Source: Gonocerus acuteangulatus
Lineage: Eukaryota > Arthropoda > Insecta > Hemiptera > Coreidae
DNA: 64,000 nucleotides
Direction: 5' to 3'
NCBI GenBank assembly: GCA_946811695.1
Contig: OX328123.1
Coordinates: 16,032,538-16,096,537 of the forward strand
A program made the position numbers and the translations under genes. Below the pieces are notes generated by a model, which saw only the letters and a list, made by a program, of their open reading frames with translations, was not told the origin of the DNA and made no database searches. Every line of letters begins with the position of its first letter. The first letter of the stretch is position 1. Positions 23,013 to 35,699 of the stretch are shown one piece after another.

Positions 23013-26000
23013 TTAGTAGAGGAAGTAAGGGTGGGTGAGTCGTGCAGCTTCATGCGCATGAGCGATGGAGTGAGCGATCTTGCCAGCTGCGACTTCAGGG
23101 GTGTCAGCTGGAAGAGCGAGTGGGACTCCACCGAAGGTGTTCCTGATGGCTTCAGTGTTCTGTTGGATCAGCTGGGCAGCCTTAGCGTGAGCAACGATGG
23201 GTTCGTCAGCTGGGACTGAGAGAGATCCGGCGTGGATGGCGGTGTAAGGGGTGGCAAGAGCTGTATTATAAAATATGCCAATGTTAGTGAAATTGTTACA
23301 AGAAGAGGTGTGAAATGTGTTTTCTTTATAAGTTCTTACCAAGTGGAGCGTAGATGGATCGCTTCTTAAGGAAGTGAGTGTAAGGAGAAACATGGGCGAC
23401 TGGAGCGGCTACAAGAGGATGAGCAGCAGCGTATGCTACTGGTGCGGCGAGACGTGCGACTGGTGCGGCGAGACGTGCGACTGGAGCAGCGACGACTGGG
23501 GCATGGACAGCGTGGACTGCAGAAATGTATTATTAATAAAATTCTTAAAAATTATTTTTCTATTTCTGGTAAACAATAAAATTTCCGAGTTAGACTTACC
23601 AAGAGGACCAGTGCTTCCTGGGTAGCTGGTGAGTGGCTGGCTGACAGCAACAAGATCCCTCTTCTTCAGAGCGTGGACAACTGGAGCTCCGAGAAGTGCA
23701 GATGGATAGGCGAGTCTAGCAGCAATTGGTGCGACAACTGGAGCAGCAACGTGAGCGACAGCAGGTCCAGCAGGAACTGCAGGGCCGACTGGAAGGTTGG
23801 TTGCAGCAACTCGGAAACCATTCACAGCATCAGCAGAGTAAACAGCACTCTGGACGAGTCCGTTAGCATCGACGTAGCTGTAACCTATAAGTAATTCAAT
23901 TATTAATATGAGAGCTACCGAGAAACATTAACTGTCTTTTACTAATTAGTATCCGTTATTACTCACTTCCCCTGGTGGTTCCGTCGGCAGCCCTCACTTC
24001 CTCCCTAGAGTTAGGTCCTCCAACATGGCCGAAAGCAACGTTTCCAAGCTCATCCTGGATCCTGTACTGACTGGCAGAAAGGCCAAGTCCAAGAAACTGT
24101 GGTTCGGCTGAGGACAGACCGACTAATGCGATGAAAACCTGTAAGGAAGATCCAATTTCAGCATAACGTGCAGCAGAGCTTAGAAGTAACAATGTAACAT
24201 TTCTTTTCTGTCCTAATGTTTATTCAAAATAAATCTCAATATTGTGAATTGAACTTCTAAATCTCATTTAACAACTACGTAACTGTTTGCAGATATTTAT
24301 CTCTATAAGGAAAATTATGATATCATGTTCCATCCACATTATTCTACATTACTAGAGCCCGGAAGTTAGGCATTTATTTTGCGTTAAATTAGGCAGGCAA
24401 AAAGGCACTTGAAATACTGAAAATAGGCAGTATTGTAATGAAAATAGGCATTTATTAGGAGAGAAGGCAAAGAGGAATCTCAATCATTATTAATGAAAAT
24501 ATGTATTTTAAATACTCATTCATTTCTTTATTATCAATTTATCAGAGAATTAGTGTACTTACTCTTACTTTCCCTTCTTACAAGCTGCTTTTTCGAAGTA
24601 TCAACTCTTATAGACCTTCTAAGAAAAAACCTTTTTCATTATGGAAAAACTTCCTCTGCATTATCTTATCATTTCGAAATCCGGAATCCCAGGTAATTAC
24701 GGATTGTCACAGCGAAAGGGGTGTGAGGAAGGAGACGTACTTCTCTCACTCTCTCTCTTTCCTCCTATTCAAAATGCTCGAGCATTCCTTCTACTAAGGA
24801 AGGTTCTGTTATTTTTAACCCTTCAATTCCATCCATGGATTGGGCAAATAAGCTTTCGAATAGATATTTGTGACCTTTTTTGTCTTCGATGAATGTTGCT
24901 TTTTAAAATGTTTAAATCACAGAAAAAATTGCATAACGAGCAAAAAAGGCAAAAAAAAATGGCAACGGAAGCTAAAATAGGAAAAAAAGGCAAAGAAAAG
25001 GCAACGGAAGCTAAAATATGCAAAAAAAGCCAAATAAAAATTGTCTCTACACTTCCTAAATCCACGAAAACAAATTTATTTCTGTCTGATTCTTCAATAT
25101 ATCCATTCAGATAAAAAAGGCATTTTGCCTAACTTCCGGGCTCTATAAATTACCTATTTATGATACGAACTAAAAAAAATGATATTCATTTTTTTGATAT
25201 GACCGATTTCTTTTAGGAAGAAACCACTTTTTTATATGCTTATTGACTTAGGAGGTGTTAATAAGGTCTGTTTCTATAAAATTAACCTATTTTCTCTCAC
25301 CTCACAATTTTTAGTTTTATACTAGATATTGACTCGATTCCTAATTTGTTTTTCTTAATGAACGTTACTGAAGATAAATTGATTTATTTCTTTACTCATA
25401 CCTCTTATTAACGTTTGTAATTCAAGGAAGAACGATTGCAATAAAAATAAATATCTATTTTCAAATGTAGTTTTATTAATGTACTAGCTGTCACCCGGCG
25501 TGCCATGCTACACCTACTTTCTGAATATAGAAAAGCCTAAATAAATTAGAAACCAAATAAGTTTTATTAAAATCTAATAACACGAATCTGTAACTGTTTC
25601 GAACCTGTGACCTCCCAACTCTGAGTCCTAGAGGCCTTTGACATAACCTATAACACCCCCCGTATCAAGACATACATGTATGCCAAGTTTGGTAAAAATC
25701 GGTCTAACGGTGTGGATTTTTATAAAAAGAAACAACAACATACAGACAGCAGCTGGTAGACGTTTTTGACCTGGCCTATGACAATCCCCTGATCAAGACC
25801 AACCTGTGTGCCCAGTTTGATCAAAATCCGTCAAACGGTGTCGGTTTGTATAAAGAACAAACATACAGACAGACATCTGGTAGACGTTTTTGACTTAACC
25901 TACGACACTCCCCAGATTAAGATCTACATGTGTACCGAGTTTAGTCTAAGTCGGACGAACGGTGTGGATTTGTATAAGGGACAAACATACAGACAGACAG

Positions 26001-27123
26001 CTATAAGATGTTTTTGACTTAGCCTACGACACTCCCCAGATTAAGATCTACATGTGTACCGAGTTTAGTCAAAACCGGACGAACGGTGTGGATTTGTATA
26101 AGGGACAAACATACAGACAGACAGCTGGTAGACGTTTTTGACTTAGCCTACGACTCTCCCCAGATTAAGATCTACATGTCTACCGAGTTTAGTCAAAATC
26201 GGATGAACGGTATGGATTTGTATAAGGGACAAACATACAGACAGACAGCTATAAGACGTTTTTGACTTAGCCTACGACACTCCCCAGATTAAGATCTACA
26301 TGTGTACCGAGTTTAGTCAAAACCGGACGAACGGTGTGGATTTGTATAAGGGACAAACATACAGACAGACAGCTGGTAGACGTTTTTGACTTAGCCTACG
26401 ACTCTCCTCAGATTAAGATCTACATGTCTACCGAGTTTAGTCAAAATCGGATGAACGGTATGGATTTGTATAAGGGACAAACATACAGACAGACAGCTGG
26501 TAGATTTTTTTGACCTAGCCTAGGAGATTTCTCGTATCAAGACCTACCATTATTCCAAGTTTGGTCAAAAACGGTCAAACGGTGTGGATTTGTATAAGGA
26601 ACAAACAAACAGACAAACAGAAAAACAGACAGACACGTGATTTTTATATATATAGATTATGACTATTTCAATACGAGTTAATGTGCACGATCTCCGAAAT
26701 CTTGTGAATGAATGCGTAATCACCTATTCGGGATGATGTTGATGTTAATTATTGAATGAAAATGTATACTTAAATGCAAACGTTCTTTGTATTTTCTTTA
26801 AGTATATCATAAAACTTATTTTTATTTCTTTACATTTTAAACAAGTCATGTAATTTGAGAAACAAGAATATGGCATGTGAGGGCCTATGTTTCATCGATT
26901 ATCTCTTTTTTGAGGGGGAAAGGGGGGGTTCATTAGTGGATAAATCGGGAATCACATTGTCTGAAATCAAATTTCTCCCAGAAATGCCGATAATTCCTTG
27001 TCAAATATAAATTTTGGTAATTTAAATTAAAATTTCACAGTTTTTAGTTGACTTAAATTATCTTATGCTTCGGATGAGTAATTAATTACATGAATCTATG
27101 AGACTTACCAAAACCTTGTTCAT
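23013..27123 (-). CDS. RR-type cuticular protein, five exons, paralogue of the gene at 8109-11014
   Basis: Spliced model on the minus strand: exons 27123-27109, 24138-23967, 23884-23600, 23516-23340 and 23260-23013 (stop TAA 23015-23013). The total is 897 nt, 298 aa. The protein starts MNKVL joined to VFIALVGLSSAEPQF, a typical signal peptide. Exons 1, 2, 3 and the terminal exon have exactly the same lengths as their counterparts in the 8109-11014 gene. Exon 4 is 21 nt longer because VARLAAP is tandemly duplicated. The two internal 97-residue module exons of the paralogue are absent, so the C-terminal part is a single module (217-298) ending HPYFLY. Lys-Lys-Arg sites fall at 136-138 and 208-210. 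Intron 1 is about 3 kb and holds a hAT MITE and a Helitron. Introns 3 and 4 are still highly similar to the paralogue, which indicates recent duplication or gene conversion. Confidence 0.9.
24353..25145. mobile_element. hAT-type MITE (family D) in intron 1 of the cuticle gene
   Basis: Terminal inverted repeat TAGAGCCCGGAAGTTAGGCA. Flanks TACATTAC and TAAATTAC are an 8-bp duplication with one change. The 793-bp body is rich in GGCAAAAAAGGCAA motifs and has no transposase. An opposite-orientation copy lies at 46627-47405. Confidence 0.85.
25484..26656 (-). mobile_element. Helitron with internal 124-bp tandem array
   Basis: On the minus strand it starts TCTATATATATAAAAATC after an A and ends GGGTGACAGCTAG before a T, the Helitron insertion signature. 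Inside, units containing TTTAGTCAAAATCGGA and ACAGACAGACAGCT repeat about every 124 bp, with two variants alternating to give a 248-bp higher-order period. It lies in intron 1 of the cuticle gene. No RepHel coding region. Confidence 0.82.
26657..27108. other. Remainder of intron 1 of the 23013-27123 gene
   Basis: AT-rich with no recognisable element. It contains a G-rich patch near 26913. Confidence 0.5.
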
Positions 27124-27151
27124 ATTGATAAGAGACCTCCTGTGCTCTTGC

Positions 27152-27195
27152 AAGGACTGTACTGTCGAAAATCAGATCCGTGCTGGATTATATAC
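27152..27195 (-). promoter_or_regulatory. Core promoter of the 23013-27123 cuticle gene
   Basis: A TATATAA box (27194-27188, minus strand) is followed about 30 nt later by an ACAGTACAGTCC start region. The ATG is at 27123. The block from the TATA box to the donor of exon 1 is clearly homologous to 11090-10995. The sequences outside it are not, which supports real promoter function. Confidence 0.7.
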
Positions 27196-27870
27196 CGTCA
27201 ACAGATTAACTAACCTTGGGCCCCGCCCTACGGACCAAAAGTTCAGGATGTTGAAGTTACTTCCCTTAACTATTTTATTTATAGTTTTATTAGTAAAATG
27301 TAAATTTTAACTATTCAATAATTCACAGAATGTGATATCATCCCTTGAAAATTAATAATATATATCATATATGGGATTTGGAAGGAAGATGAAATAAGAC
27401 GACTTCCTTATTTGACAATTTTCTCTTAAATTATAGTTCGACCAACATTGGACCAACGAAATGATTACAATGGAGATTGATTATAAAATTAATGAAATTA
27501 ATGTCATCGACTTGAAGGAACACCAAAGCTAAGAACTTCCGTAACACCAAATCTTCCAATAATGATCCAAAGATATTTGACGAAGGAACATCTGATGGTC
27601 CGTTTAGCTCAATTGAATGATAACGAAATGAAACCTAAACTTTAAAAAAGTTGTCTATTGTTTTTGTATTTTTTTTTTTTTTTTAATTTTATGAACCATT
27701 AGGATTATTAACGCCATGTATTTTTGTTATTCTTGCCAATCAATTTTTAATGGAATTGGCTCATATTATTGAATTTTCTTTTCTCTTTAATAATAATTGA
27801 TATAGTTAACAATTTAGAATATGCGGTGAATATAATTATCATTATTATTGATTTTTTCACACAAAAAAGG
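27196..27870. other. Upstream region of the 23013-27123 cuticle gene
   Basis: No gene or clear repeat. Enhancers of the cuticle gene could lie here, but no motif can be defended. Confidence 0.4.
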
Positions 27871-27989
27871 TTTAAATATTTATTTATCTGATTTTAGAGC
27901 CCGCAACTGGGTCATTTGCTTCATAATCTTGTTAGATGGTAGCAAAAGAAAGGATTTTGTTTGACATATTTAATTTTAACATTATTAAG

Positions 27990-28009
27990 TTTTTAATTAT
28001 GTATGTATG

Positions 28010-28069
<60 letters not shown>

Positions 28070-28555
28070 AGCGATTAATGTTTGCTAGCATGACATGTAT
28101 CGTGGACGTTTCTCAATTTTGTAACTTGAAGGAAGAAAAAAATCTTTTTCTCATAACTGAGGTTCTTATTTTACTTGGTGATTTTCGCACTTTAAGACCA
28201 GGTGTGCAACAGAATTTTTTACTTAAACATTTTCTGCATTTCTATATTGAATTTAGCTACCGAAAGTACGAGTTTGCAACTAAAAATGTGAAAACGAAGC
28301 AAGTCTTTGTAGCACAAGATTATAGCTTATTTGTGCTTTTGATAGCTAAACTCAATAAAGAAATGCAGAAAATGCTGAAGTAAAAAATGAAGGAAATCGG
28401 ATGCAGAGCTGATAACAGTCCTAGCGTAAAATAAGAACCTCAGATAAGTGAAACACTTTTCTTTGCATCAATTCACAAAACTGAGAAACGACCACGATAC
28501 ATCTCATGGCAAGAACATCAATCGCTACTAATTTGTAATGTACAATATGTATATG

Positions 28556-28600
<45 letters not shown>
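27990..28600. repeat. Foldback element with (TA)n at both tips
   Basis: The left arm (TATCGTGGACGTTTCTCAAT, GAGGTTCTTATTTTAC) and the inverted right arm (GTAAAATAAGAACCTC, AAACGACCACGATACA) pair along most of about 300 bp. TA tracts at 28015-28066 and 28559-28598 form the outer ends. The long open frame 28003-28383 is a by-product. Confidence 0.7.
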
Positions 28601-28762
28601 GGGTCTCCTGTGGTCTAGTGGCAAGCGCGCTGGATTCATAAGTGGGAGATGGTGGGTTCGATTCCCACCTCCGGCAGGAATTTTCTCATCTCAGGGCTCG
28701 CTGGGAAAATCCTCGCTGCACCCTGGATGTCGGCGCTAATGACCTAGATGTAGATGCGCCGT

Positions 28763-28766
<4 letters not shown>
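28599..28766 (+). mobile_element. T1 SINE
   Basis: Head GGGGTCTCCTGTGGTCTAGTGG, B box GGGTTCGATTCCC, common tail GCGCTAATGACCTAGATGTA to GCGCCGTAAAA. It is preceded and followed directly by (TA)n. Confidence 0.88.
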
Positions 28767-28805
<39 letters not shown>

Positions 28806-28807
<2 letters not shown>

Positions 28808-29158
28808 GGGGCGAGGTTAGCTCAGTGGTAGAGCACTGGACTCAAATGCTGGACGACCGTAGTTCATATCCCGAACAAGGACTAAAGATTTTTATCTTCT
28901 AGTGTCTTCGTCCTCCCTGACCGTCTCTAGGCCAACCCAGCCTTTAATTAATCTATTAATGTGTACCTTGGTGCTCATGACCCTAGCAGTCGAAGCAGCA
29001 AAGGGGAAAATCAGGTGGCCGGTGCATAGTACTGACCACACTATCTCCCTAGTGTACTATATGGTCATGAATCAGATACCTCTATGGTATCTGCCCCTCA
29101 TGGCCCTCCTGGCCTGTTACGGGACTGATTTAAAATATATATATATATATATATATAT
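28806..29158 (+). mobile_element. T2 SINE between (TA)n tracts
   Basis: Head GGGGCGAGGTTAGCTCAGTGG with anticodon-loop changes (CTCAAAT), then the full body to GTTACGGGACTGATTTAAAA. TA tracts lie at 28766-28805 and 29135-29158. Confidence 0.85.
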
Positions 29159-29847
29159 TTAAATCTTGACCACTGGACTGAATTACATACAAAGGCCAAC
29201 TAATCATAAAACGAATCGAAATACAATTTTCCGACTTCACTATTTCAAAGCACTGTTCTAGGAAAATTTTGCAAAATAACAAGGGGGGATGAATTGGTTA
29301 TGAACACACAAAGGGTGACTGTATGTGGAATACACATGCAGTACAAGCAACTCTGACCCCACAATTAAACACTGTTTACAAAGCAGACGCCGAGAAATAC
29401 TTCCTAGAAACGAAGAGGGACAAACCTTTACAGTATTAATTACAAGAATGAGACCGGCTTGCTTGTTAGAAATGAATTTAAAGAAGATTGGATTTCGTTA
29501 TTTACTGTCAAAAAATAATATATTACAAACGTAATAGTTTTAGGAAAATAACTACGTTCTTAAAATATTGTACAAACTGAGAATAATAAGCCAATCCAGA
29601 CGATAACGAATATAATGTAATACAAATTCTAAGAAAACTTGAGTTTTAAAGGAAAACATTATTATTCTAATGATGTATTTACGGTCCCAATTATATTATT
29701 TACTTGCAGTTACTTCCCAATTTCCCTTTGAAATTACTCGTTTGTATTCTACTTAAATTAAGATTTATGTCTAATGAAGTAAACATTGAACATTTTTTCA
29801 ACATTGGTAGCTTTTACAAAGTCAAACAACTAATAATTTTTGTAGCC
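29159..29847. other. Unassigned AT-rich DNA
   Basis: Short frames only, nothing recognised. Confidence 0.5.
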
Positions 29848-31120
<1,273 letters not shown>

Positions 31121-31428
31121 ATACAACACCGGTAACATAATTGGTATTTATTTTACCACTAGATATTACTTGGAAATTATTAGTTCAGTAGTAAACGTTG
31201 TTTTGTTATATAAATTATTTCTACTGATTATTTTGGTAGTAAAATTAGAAATAACTAACTTATTGTATGTGTGTGGGGATGTGGTCTATGACTGAAAGAG
31301 GAATAGGGCACTCTGAACGATGACGGCCAATAAAGATAACAAAACACCAAAAATAATTTTTTTTAGATTCATTGTACTTTATTTTCTTAACTAATATATT
31401 TAAAATTATATCTCTATCACTAATTATG

Positions 31429-31494
<66 letters not shown>

Positions 31495-31560
31495 TCTCTC
31501 AGTACAATGGAGTTTACGATATTTTTGTTTGGTCTGTCTTTAGCCAAGACAACCAAACTG
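31121..31560. other. Non-coding stretch with (TA)n
   Basis: A 60-bp TA tract at 31432-31491. No gene seen. Confidence 0.6.
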
Positions 31561-32440
31561 GATGGTTTACACAAGTTTGAACATGTCACGTATAATTTTC
31601 CGTGTGAAAATCACGATGTGCCAAAATATCGAATTCAAATGGTTTCTCAATCGAGAAGCGCCCATCACTACTCCGATTTGACCTAAATAAATCGATTTGT
31701 GTACTTGATAATATGAAAAATATATCTCTAACCTTAAAGTAGAAAACTTCTTTTCATCAAAAATAATATACCTATTATGAAACTACTACTGTTATTATAC
31801 AGGTATATGTTTGTCAAATGAGAAAAAATATAATAAAATAATATTAATAGAGAAAAATGGCCAACGGCCATAGCCACGTTGAATACACCGGTTCCCGTAG
31901 ATCACCGAAGTTAAGCAACGTTGGGCGTGGTCAGTACCTGAATGGGTGACCGACCACGTGCATTGGCATTAGAAAAGGGTGGCAACCTGTAGATAGCCCG
32001 GCGCTAATAGCCAAATAGTTGATGTGCCGTTAAAAAAAAAAAAATATATATATATAGAGAAAAATGGTTATACAAATTAAGAGCACAGATTGAAACCTTA
32101 TGTTTATTATATTGCTTTCTTCCTTCTAGTTGGAGCTACTTAAGGTATTTTAAGTCTGTTGCTAGACATAAGACACTGTTCAGTAAATGTCTACTTCAGG
32201 TAAATAACAGAAATGAGATTGAGCAACAAGAGGTGAAATTAAGTATTTAAACATTTAAAATAAATAAATCCCTTTATTTTACACTTTAGATGGATCGATT
32301 CTTTAAAAAGATCCGCCCTTGGAGATCTATTTAAAAAAAAAAAAATATAGGCCTTTGGAGATCGATTAAAAAAATCGATATATCGTGTTAAAAAGGTCGA
32401 TCTTTTAAAAGATCGATTCAGATCGCCCGTCTCTGGGCAA
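31561..32440. mobile_element. Family C repeat copy 2, carrying a 5S-SINE
   Basis: Homologous to 17290-17980. It ends in a GATCGATT-rich palindromic section and CAGATCGCCCGTCTCTGGG, whose inverse (CCCAGAGACGGGCGATCTG) resembles a hAT-type terminus. Confidence 0.6.
31861..32053 (+). mobile_element. 5S rRNA-headed SINE with perfect 14-bp target duplication
   Basis: The first 100 bp match 5S rRNA (CCGAAGTTAAGCAACGTTGG, GGTCAGTACCTGAATGGGTG), including the internal promoter region. They are followed by the tail GCGCTAATAGCCAAATAGTT to GTGCCGTTAAAA. ATAGAGAAAAATGG flanks both sides (31847-31860, 32054-32067). The family C copy at 17560-17580 shows the empty site. Confidence 0.93.
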
Positions 32441-32972
32441 TAACCGTAAGCTGGTTAAATGGTCATGCCCGAAGCATCTTAAAATAATTCCTAAATCGTT
32501 ATCCTATAAGATGCCTTATTAAAATCTCTATCTCCGGTAATCTTAGAACTCGTGATGTTAAATCGAGTGAGTAAATTGCCTAGACGTGAGAATAACCTTG
32601 ACAAGTCAGGTTCAAGGTCACACCTGCCCGAAATGTATTCCGTATGTTTATATCGATCGGAATCACTTTCACTTCTTTTTATTGTGCCCGAGGTCCCAAG
32701 GTAGCAGACGGGCCCTTGAGTAGAAGGTGGGTGTGTACACCGGGTAAACGCCTTACTACAACTCTTCCTTCTTCACAACCTTAGTAGTGGTTTTAAGACT
32801 ATTGTGGTCAGAATTAGGCCACAATATAGAACAGTGCATCATTAGTAGATGATTATACTTGCAATTAACTTAAAAAAAAAAAAAAATGCAAAGTAATTCC
32901 AATTTTTTGTACAGATTTTAAATAGTTATTAGCAGATATCTTATTTTTTAGCAGTTAATCGCCATTAGCCAA
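32441..32972. other. Unassigned DNA
   Basis: No feature recognised. GAGGTCCCAAGGTAGCAGAC at 32690 superficially resembles 28S rDNA but does not extend. Confidence 0.5.
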
Positions 32973-33814
32973 CAAAAGTCCGTCACACAGGAGCTGCATA
33001 ACTAAGCACTTTCCTCAGAATTTTTGTAGTGTAGACTACATTACTGAATAATTTGCTGTAAATAACCTATATAAATAAAATAAAAACGTGAATAGTTCTG
33101 CTCATTTACGTTTTTTATGAGAACTGTTCAATTATTAATTTTGTAAATCATTTGCTTCCAGAGTTATGTTAATACATGATACTGTACTACTTAATAACAA
33201 TAATTTACAATTCAGCAGAAATTATGACCGGTATGAGTATATTAGTACTTTAGTTCCGGAGTAAACCCCCCTCCAAATAACCCGAATTAGTTTATTTTTA
33301 CAACTCATTTTTCCCTGTTGATTACCACCACGAATGCTGATTTTCGTTGAAATGTGACGAAAAGTACGGCTGGTAGTGGCAAATTTGTAATGTGGATCCG
33401 GAGTAAACCCCCCTCCTAATGAACCGATTTAGTTAATTTCAAAATGTATTTCTCTCTTTAGATCAACATAACGAATACCGAGTTTCGTTGAAATATAACA
33501 AAAACTATGGCTGGAATAGTCAAATTAGTGTTTTGGGTCCTGGGTGAACCCCCCCACCCGGTGGACCGATTTTGGTGGTTAACGAACTCGTTCAATCGTT
33601 TGCTAATTGAACGCTATATACCACGTTCCGTGAAGAAAAAACAAAAGCTCTGGCCGCTATCGTGTTAACAGACACATGTATATGTATATATATAACACGG
33701 TGGTCATTTTCGGTGTCTACTAGGTAGGATCGATAAAGATTTGAAGACATTTTTCGAACATTCCGTCATGAGTGCAACCTCAATAGCTACTTTCCTTCGG
33801 AGGAAAGTGCTAAC
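32973..33814 (-). mobile_element. Family B repeat copy 2
   Basis: Inverse of copy 1: AAAAGTCCGTCACACAGGAG, inner AAGCACTTTCCTC, degenerate internal units, then the hairpin TACTTTCCTTCGGAGGAAAG and TGCTAA end. The TA tract is reduced to about 10 bp. Confidence 0.75.
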
Positions 33815-34392
33815 AAGAAATAACAGATACAACTGTTAGCAGTTTATAAGCCACTGACGGGCACACCAATAATCTAAAACTTAGTTACCTGCTATCTACG
33901 AACCTTGGCAAAACTCTACAATCGAAATCGTAGCAGATAACAGTTAGCTCTAGCGATTCTCATTCTATATGCCGACAACCCTGTCCTCCGAGCTGCTAAC
34001 CAGCTAATTCAATCCGTACGTTAGTCGTCGTCGCTATAATAATTATTAATGATAATTAATTAAGTCCTCTCCCTATTGAGCGTCACCCACCCAGTATCTC
34101 CATCAAGGCGACTCAGAAGACAGTGGTCCAGAGATCTGCTGCATTGACCAAGTGAAGTGTTAGCAATGACTTTCTCTTTTTTCAAGTGCGACAATTTTCG
34201 TGGCTCGCCGATCTCTCTTCGACCCCAGCCACTGGTCGGAGCAGAAGGGTGCTTGTGTAGGCCCCTCTCAACGTCATCTGAGCGTCTCTCTGGCGTTAAT
34301 CGAGGATGGAGTTTGGAGGCCTTGAGCACAGAACCTTCATATTGTATCATTCATCATATTACCAGATGTATTTATATACAGGATGTTATAAT

Positions 34393-35140
34393 CAATCCAC
34401 AAAAAAACATAAATGTGAAATAGAGGCCCCCCCCTTCAAAGAAACCCTCCCCAAAAAGCGAGAAATATCCCCTCCTAAAACCTCCAAAAAACGCCTTACC
34501 ATCATACACTCCAAAAAAATAGTATGAGTTAGTGTATTAAGTGCACCATCTTTTCAACCAAAAATATTTGCCAATACAAGAGATGATACAAGAAAGAAAT
34601 GTCCAAGTTCATTAGTTAGAAGACCTAATAGTTACTTACTAAGAACAGTAAAGACACTTCAACTGACCTTTAAAAACAACAATAAAAATACTTATATCCA
34701 GTTACTAAAATATCACTTTCCTCAACCAGGTATATTTTTAAACTTGGCAATGTTTAGTTTTCTCTCTAAAGATAATTTCGGCACAAATAAAACATTGCCA
34801 AGTTTAAGAATATACCTGGTTGAGGAAAGTGATATTTTAGTAACTGGATATAAGTATTTTTATTGTTGTTTTTAAAGGTCAGTTGAAGTGTCTTTACTGT
34901 TCTTAGTAAGTAACTATGAGGTCTTCCAAGTAATGAACTTGGACATTTCTTTCTTGTATTGGCAAATATTTTTGGTTGAAAAGATGGTGCACTTCATACA
35001 CTAACTCATACTAATTTTTTGGAGTATATGATGGTAAGGCGTTTTGGGGAGGTTTTATTTTTGTGGAAGGGAGTGTTTCTTTGTGGGGGGAGGAACTTGG
35101 CCTCGTTTTCACATTTATGTTTTTTTTGGGATCTCATTAC
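34393..35140. repeat. Long inverted repeat (hairpin), arms about 350 bp
   Basis: The left arm 34393-34757 and right arm 34793-35140 are inverted copies, for example CCAGTTACTAAAATATCACT against AGTGATATTTTAGTAACTGG, with a loop of only about 40 bp. Pairing is close to perfect near the loop and decays outward. No ORF of note and no terminal duplication found. Confidence 0.9.
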
Positions 35141-35294
35141 TTTTTTCTAAGTATTAATTAACATTTAGTGGCCGCATACCTACTGGCTTTTGTACTTCAT
35201 ATAAAACCAGGGTCTTTGGATTCTGTATAAAGTTCTCCTTACTGCTTGATATTTGATACCAATAATCAACCTACATACATCTAATCACTAGCCT

Positions 35295-35622
35295 AGAAAA
35301 GTTAGAAGCTCTTCCAGATGACATTACTCTAAAGGACAAATTGATTGCTCTCTTAACTAAACTATTACACTGTAAAACACAGGAACCTTATCCCGAGGAT
35401 AAAGATCACAATAGGGAAAGTGTAGAAGGACTTCAAGAAAAAGCTAAGAACAAATACGATACATTTTGGGTTTGTGATCCTAAACTTTGGAATTTAGATG
35501 GCTCGACTTTGAAAAACTTAGTATCTGCTGTCAAGTATATTATGCAGTTAACCCCTACGACTTTATTTACTACATTTAAGAAAGAAGATGCGTCGAAATG
35601 TTTCTTAAAACATCAAATATAG
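35295..35622 (+). CDS. Unrecognised coding-like frame, possible gene or transposon fragment
   Basis: An open frame of 93 codons from the ATG at 35341 to the TAG at 35620. It extends upstream in frame to about 35295 (LEKLEALPDDITLKDKLIAL). Composition is charged and soluble-looking, with KYDTFWVCDPKLWNLDGS in the middle and KKEDASKCFLKHQI at the end. I do not recognise the family. Its last 30 bp plus about 70 bp of downstream sequence recur at 36329-36425, so it probably belongs to a repeat. A weak acceptor-like TCTAATCACTAG precedes it. Confidence 0.35.
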
Positions 35623-35699
35623 GTTCTCCTTACCAAGACGATTCATTTGATACCCCTCATGATGGGTTTCAGAAGGAATGATGGTTTTCCGATGGAACA

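Noticed and set aside
28599..28675. Apparent tRNA genes (here and at 2764-2840, 14288, 28806, 59999)
   Set aside because: Each is the head of a SINE with a body and tail, mutated arms and, in two full-length copies, a clear target duplication. None is a convincing functional tRNA.
31861..31965. A 5S rRNA gene
   Set aside because: The 5S similarity stops before the 3' end and passes into a SINE tail, with a flanking target duplication.
32685..32720. 28S rDNA target near an R2-type element
   Set aside because: CCCAAGGTAGCAGAC is only a short chance match and lies 12 kb from the R2-clade relic.
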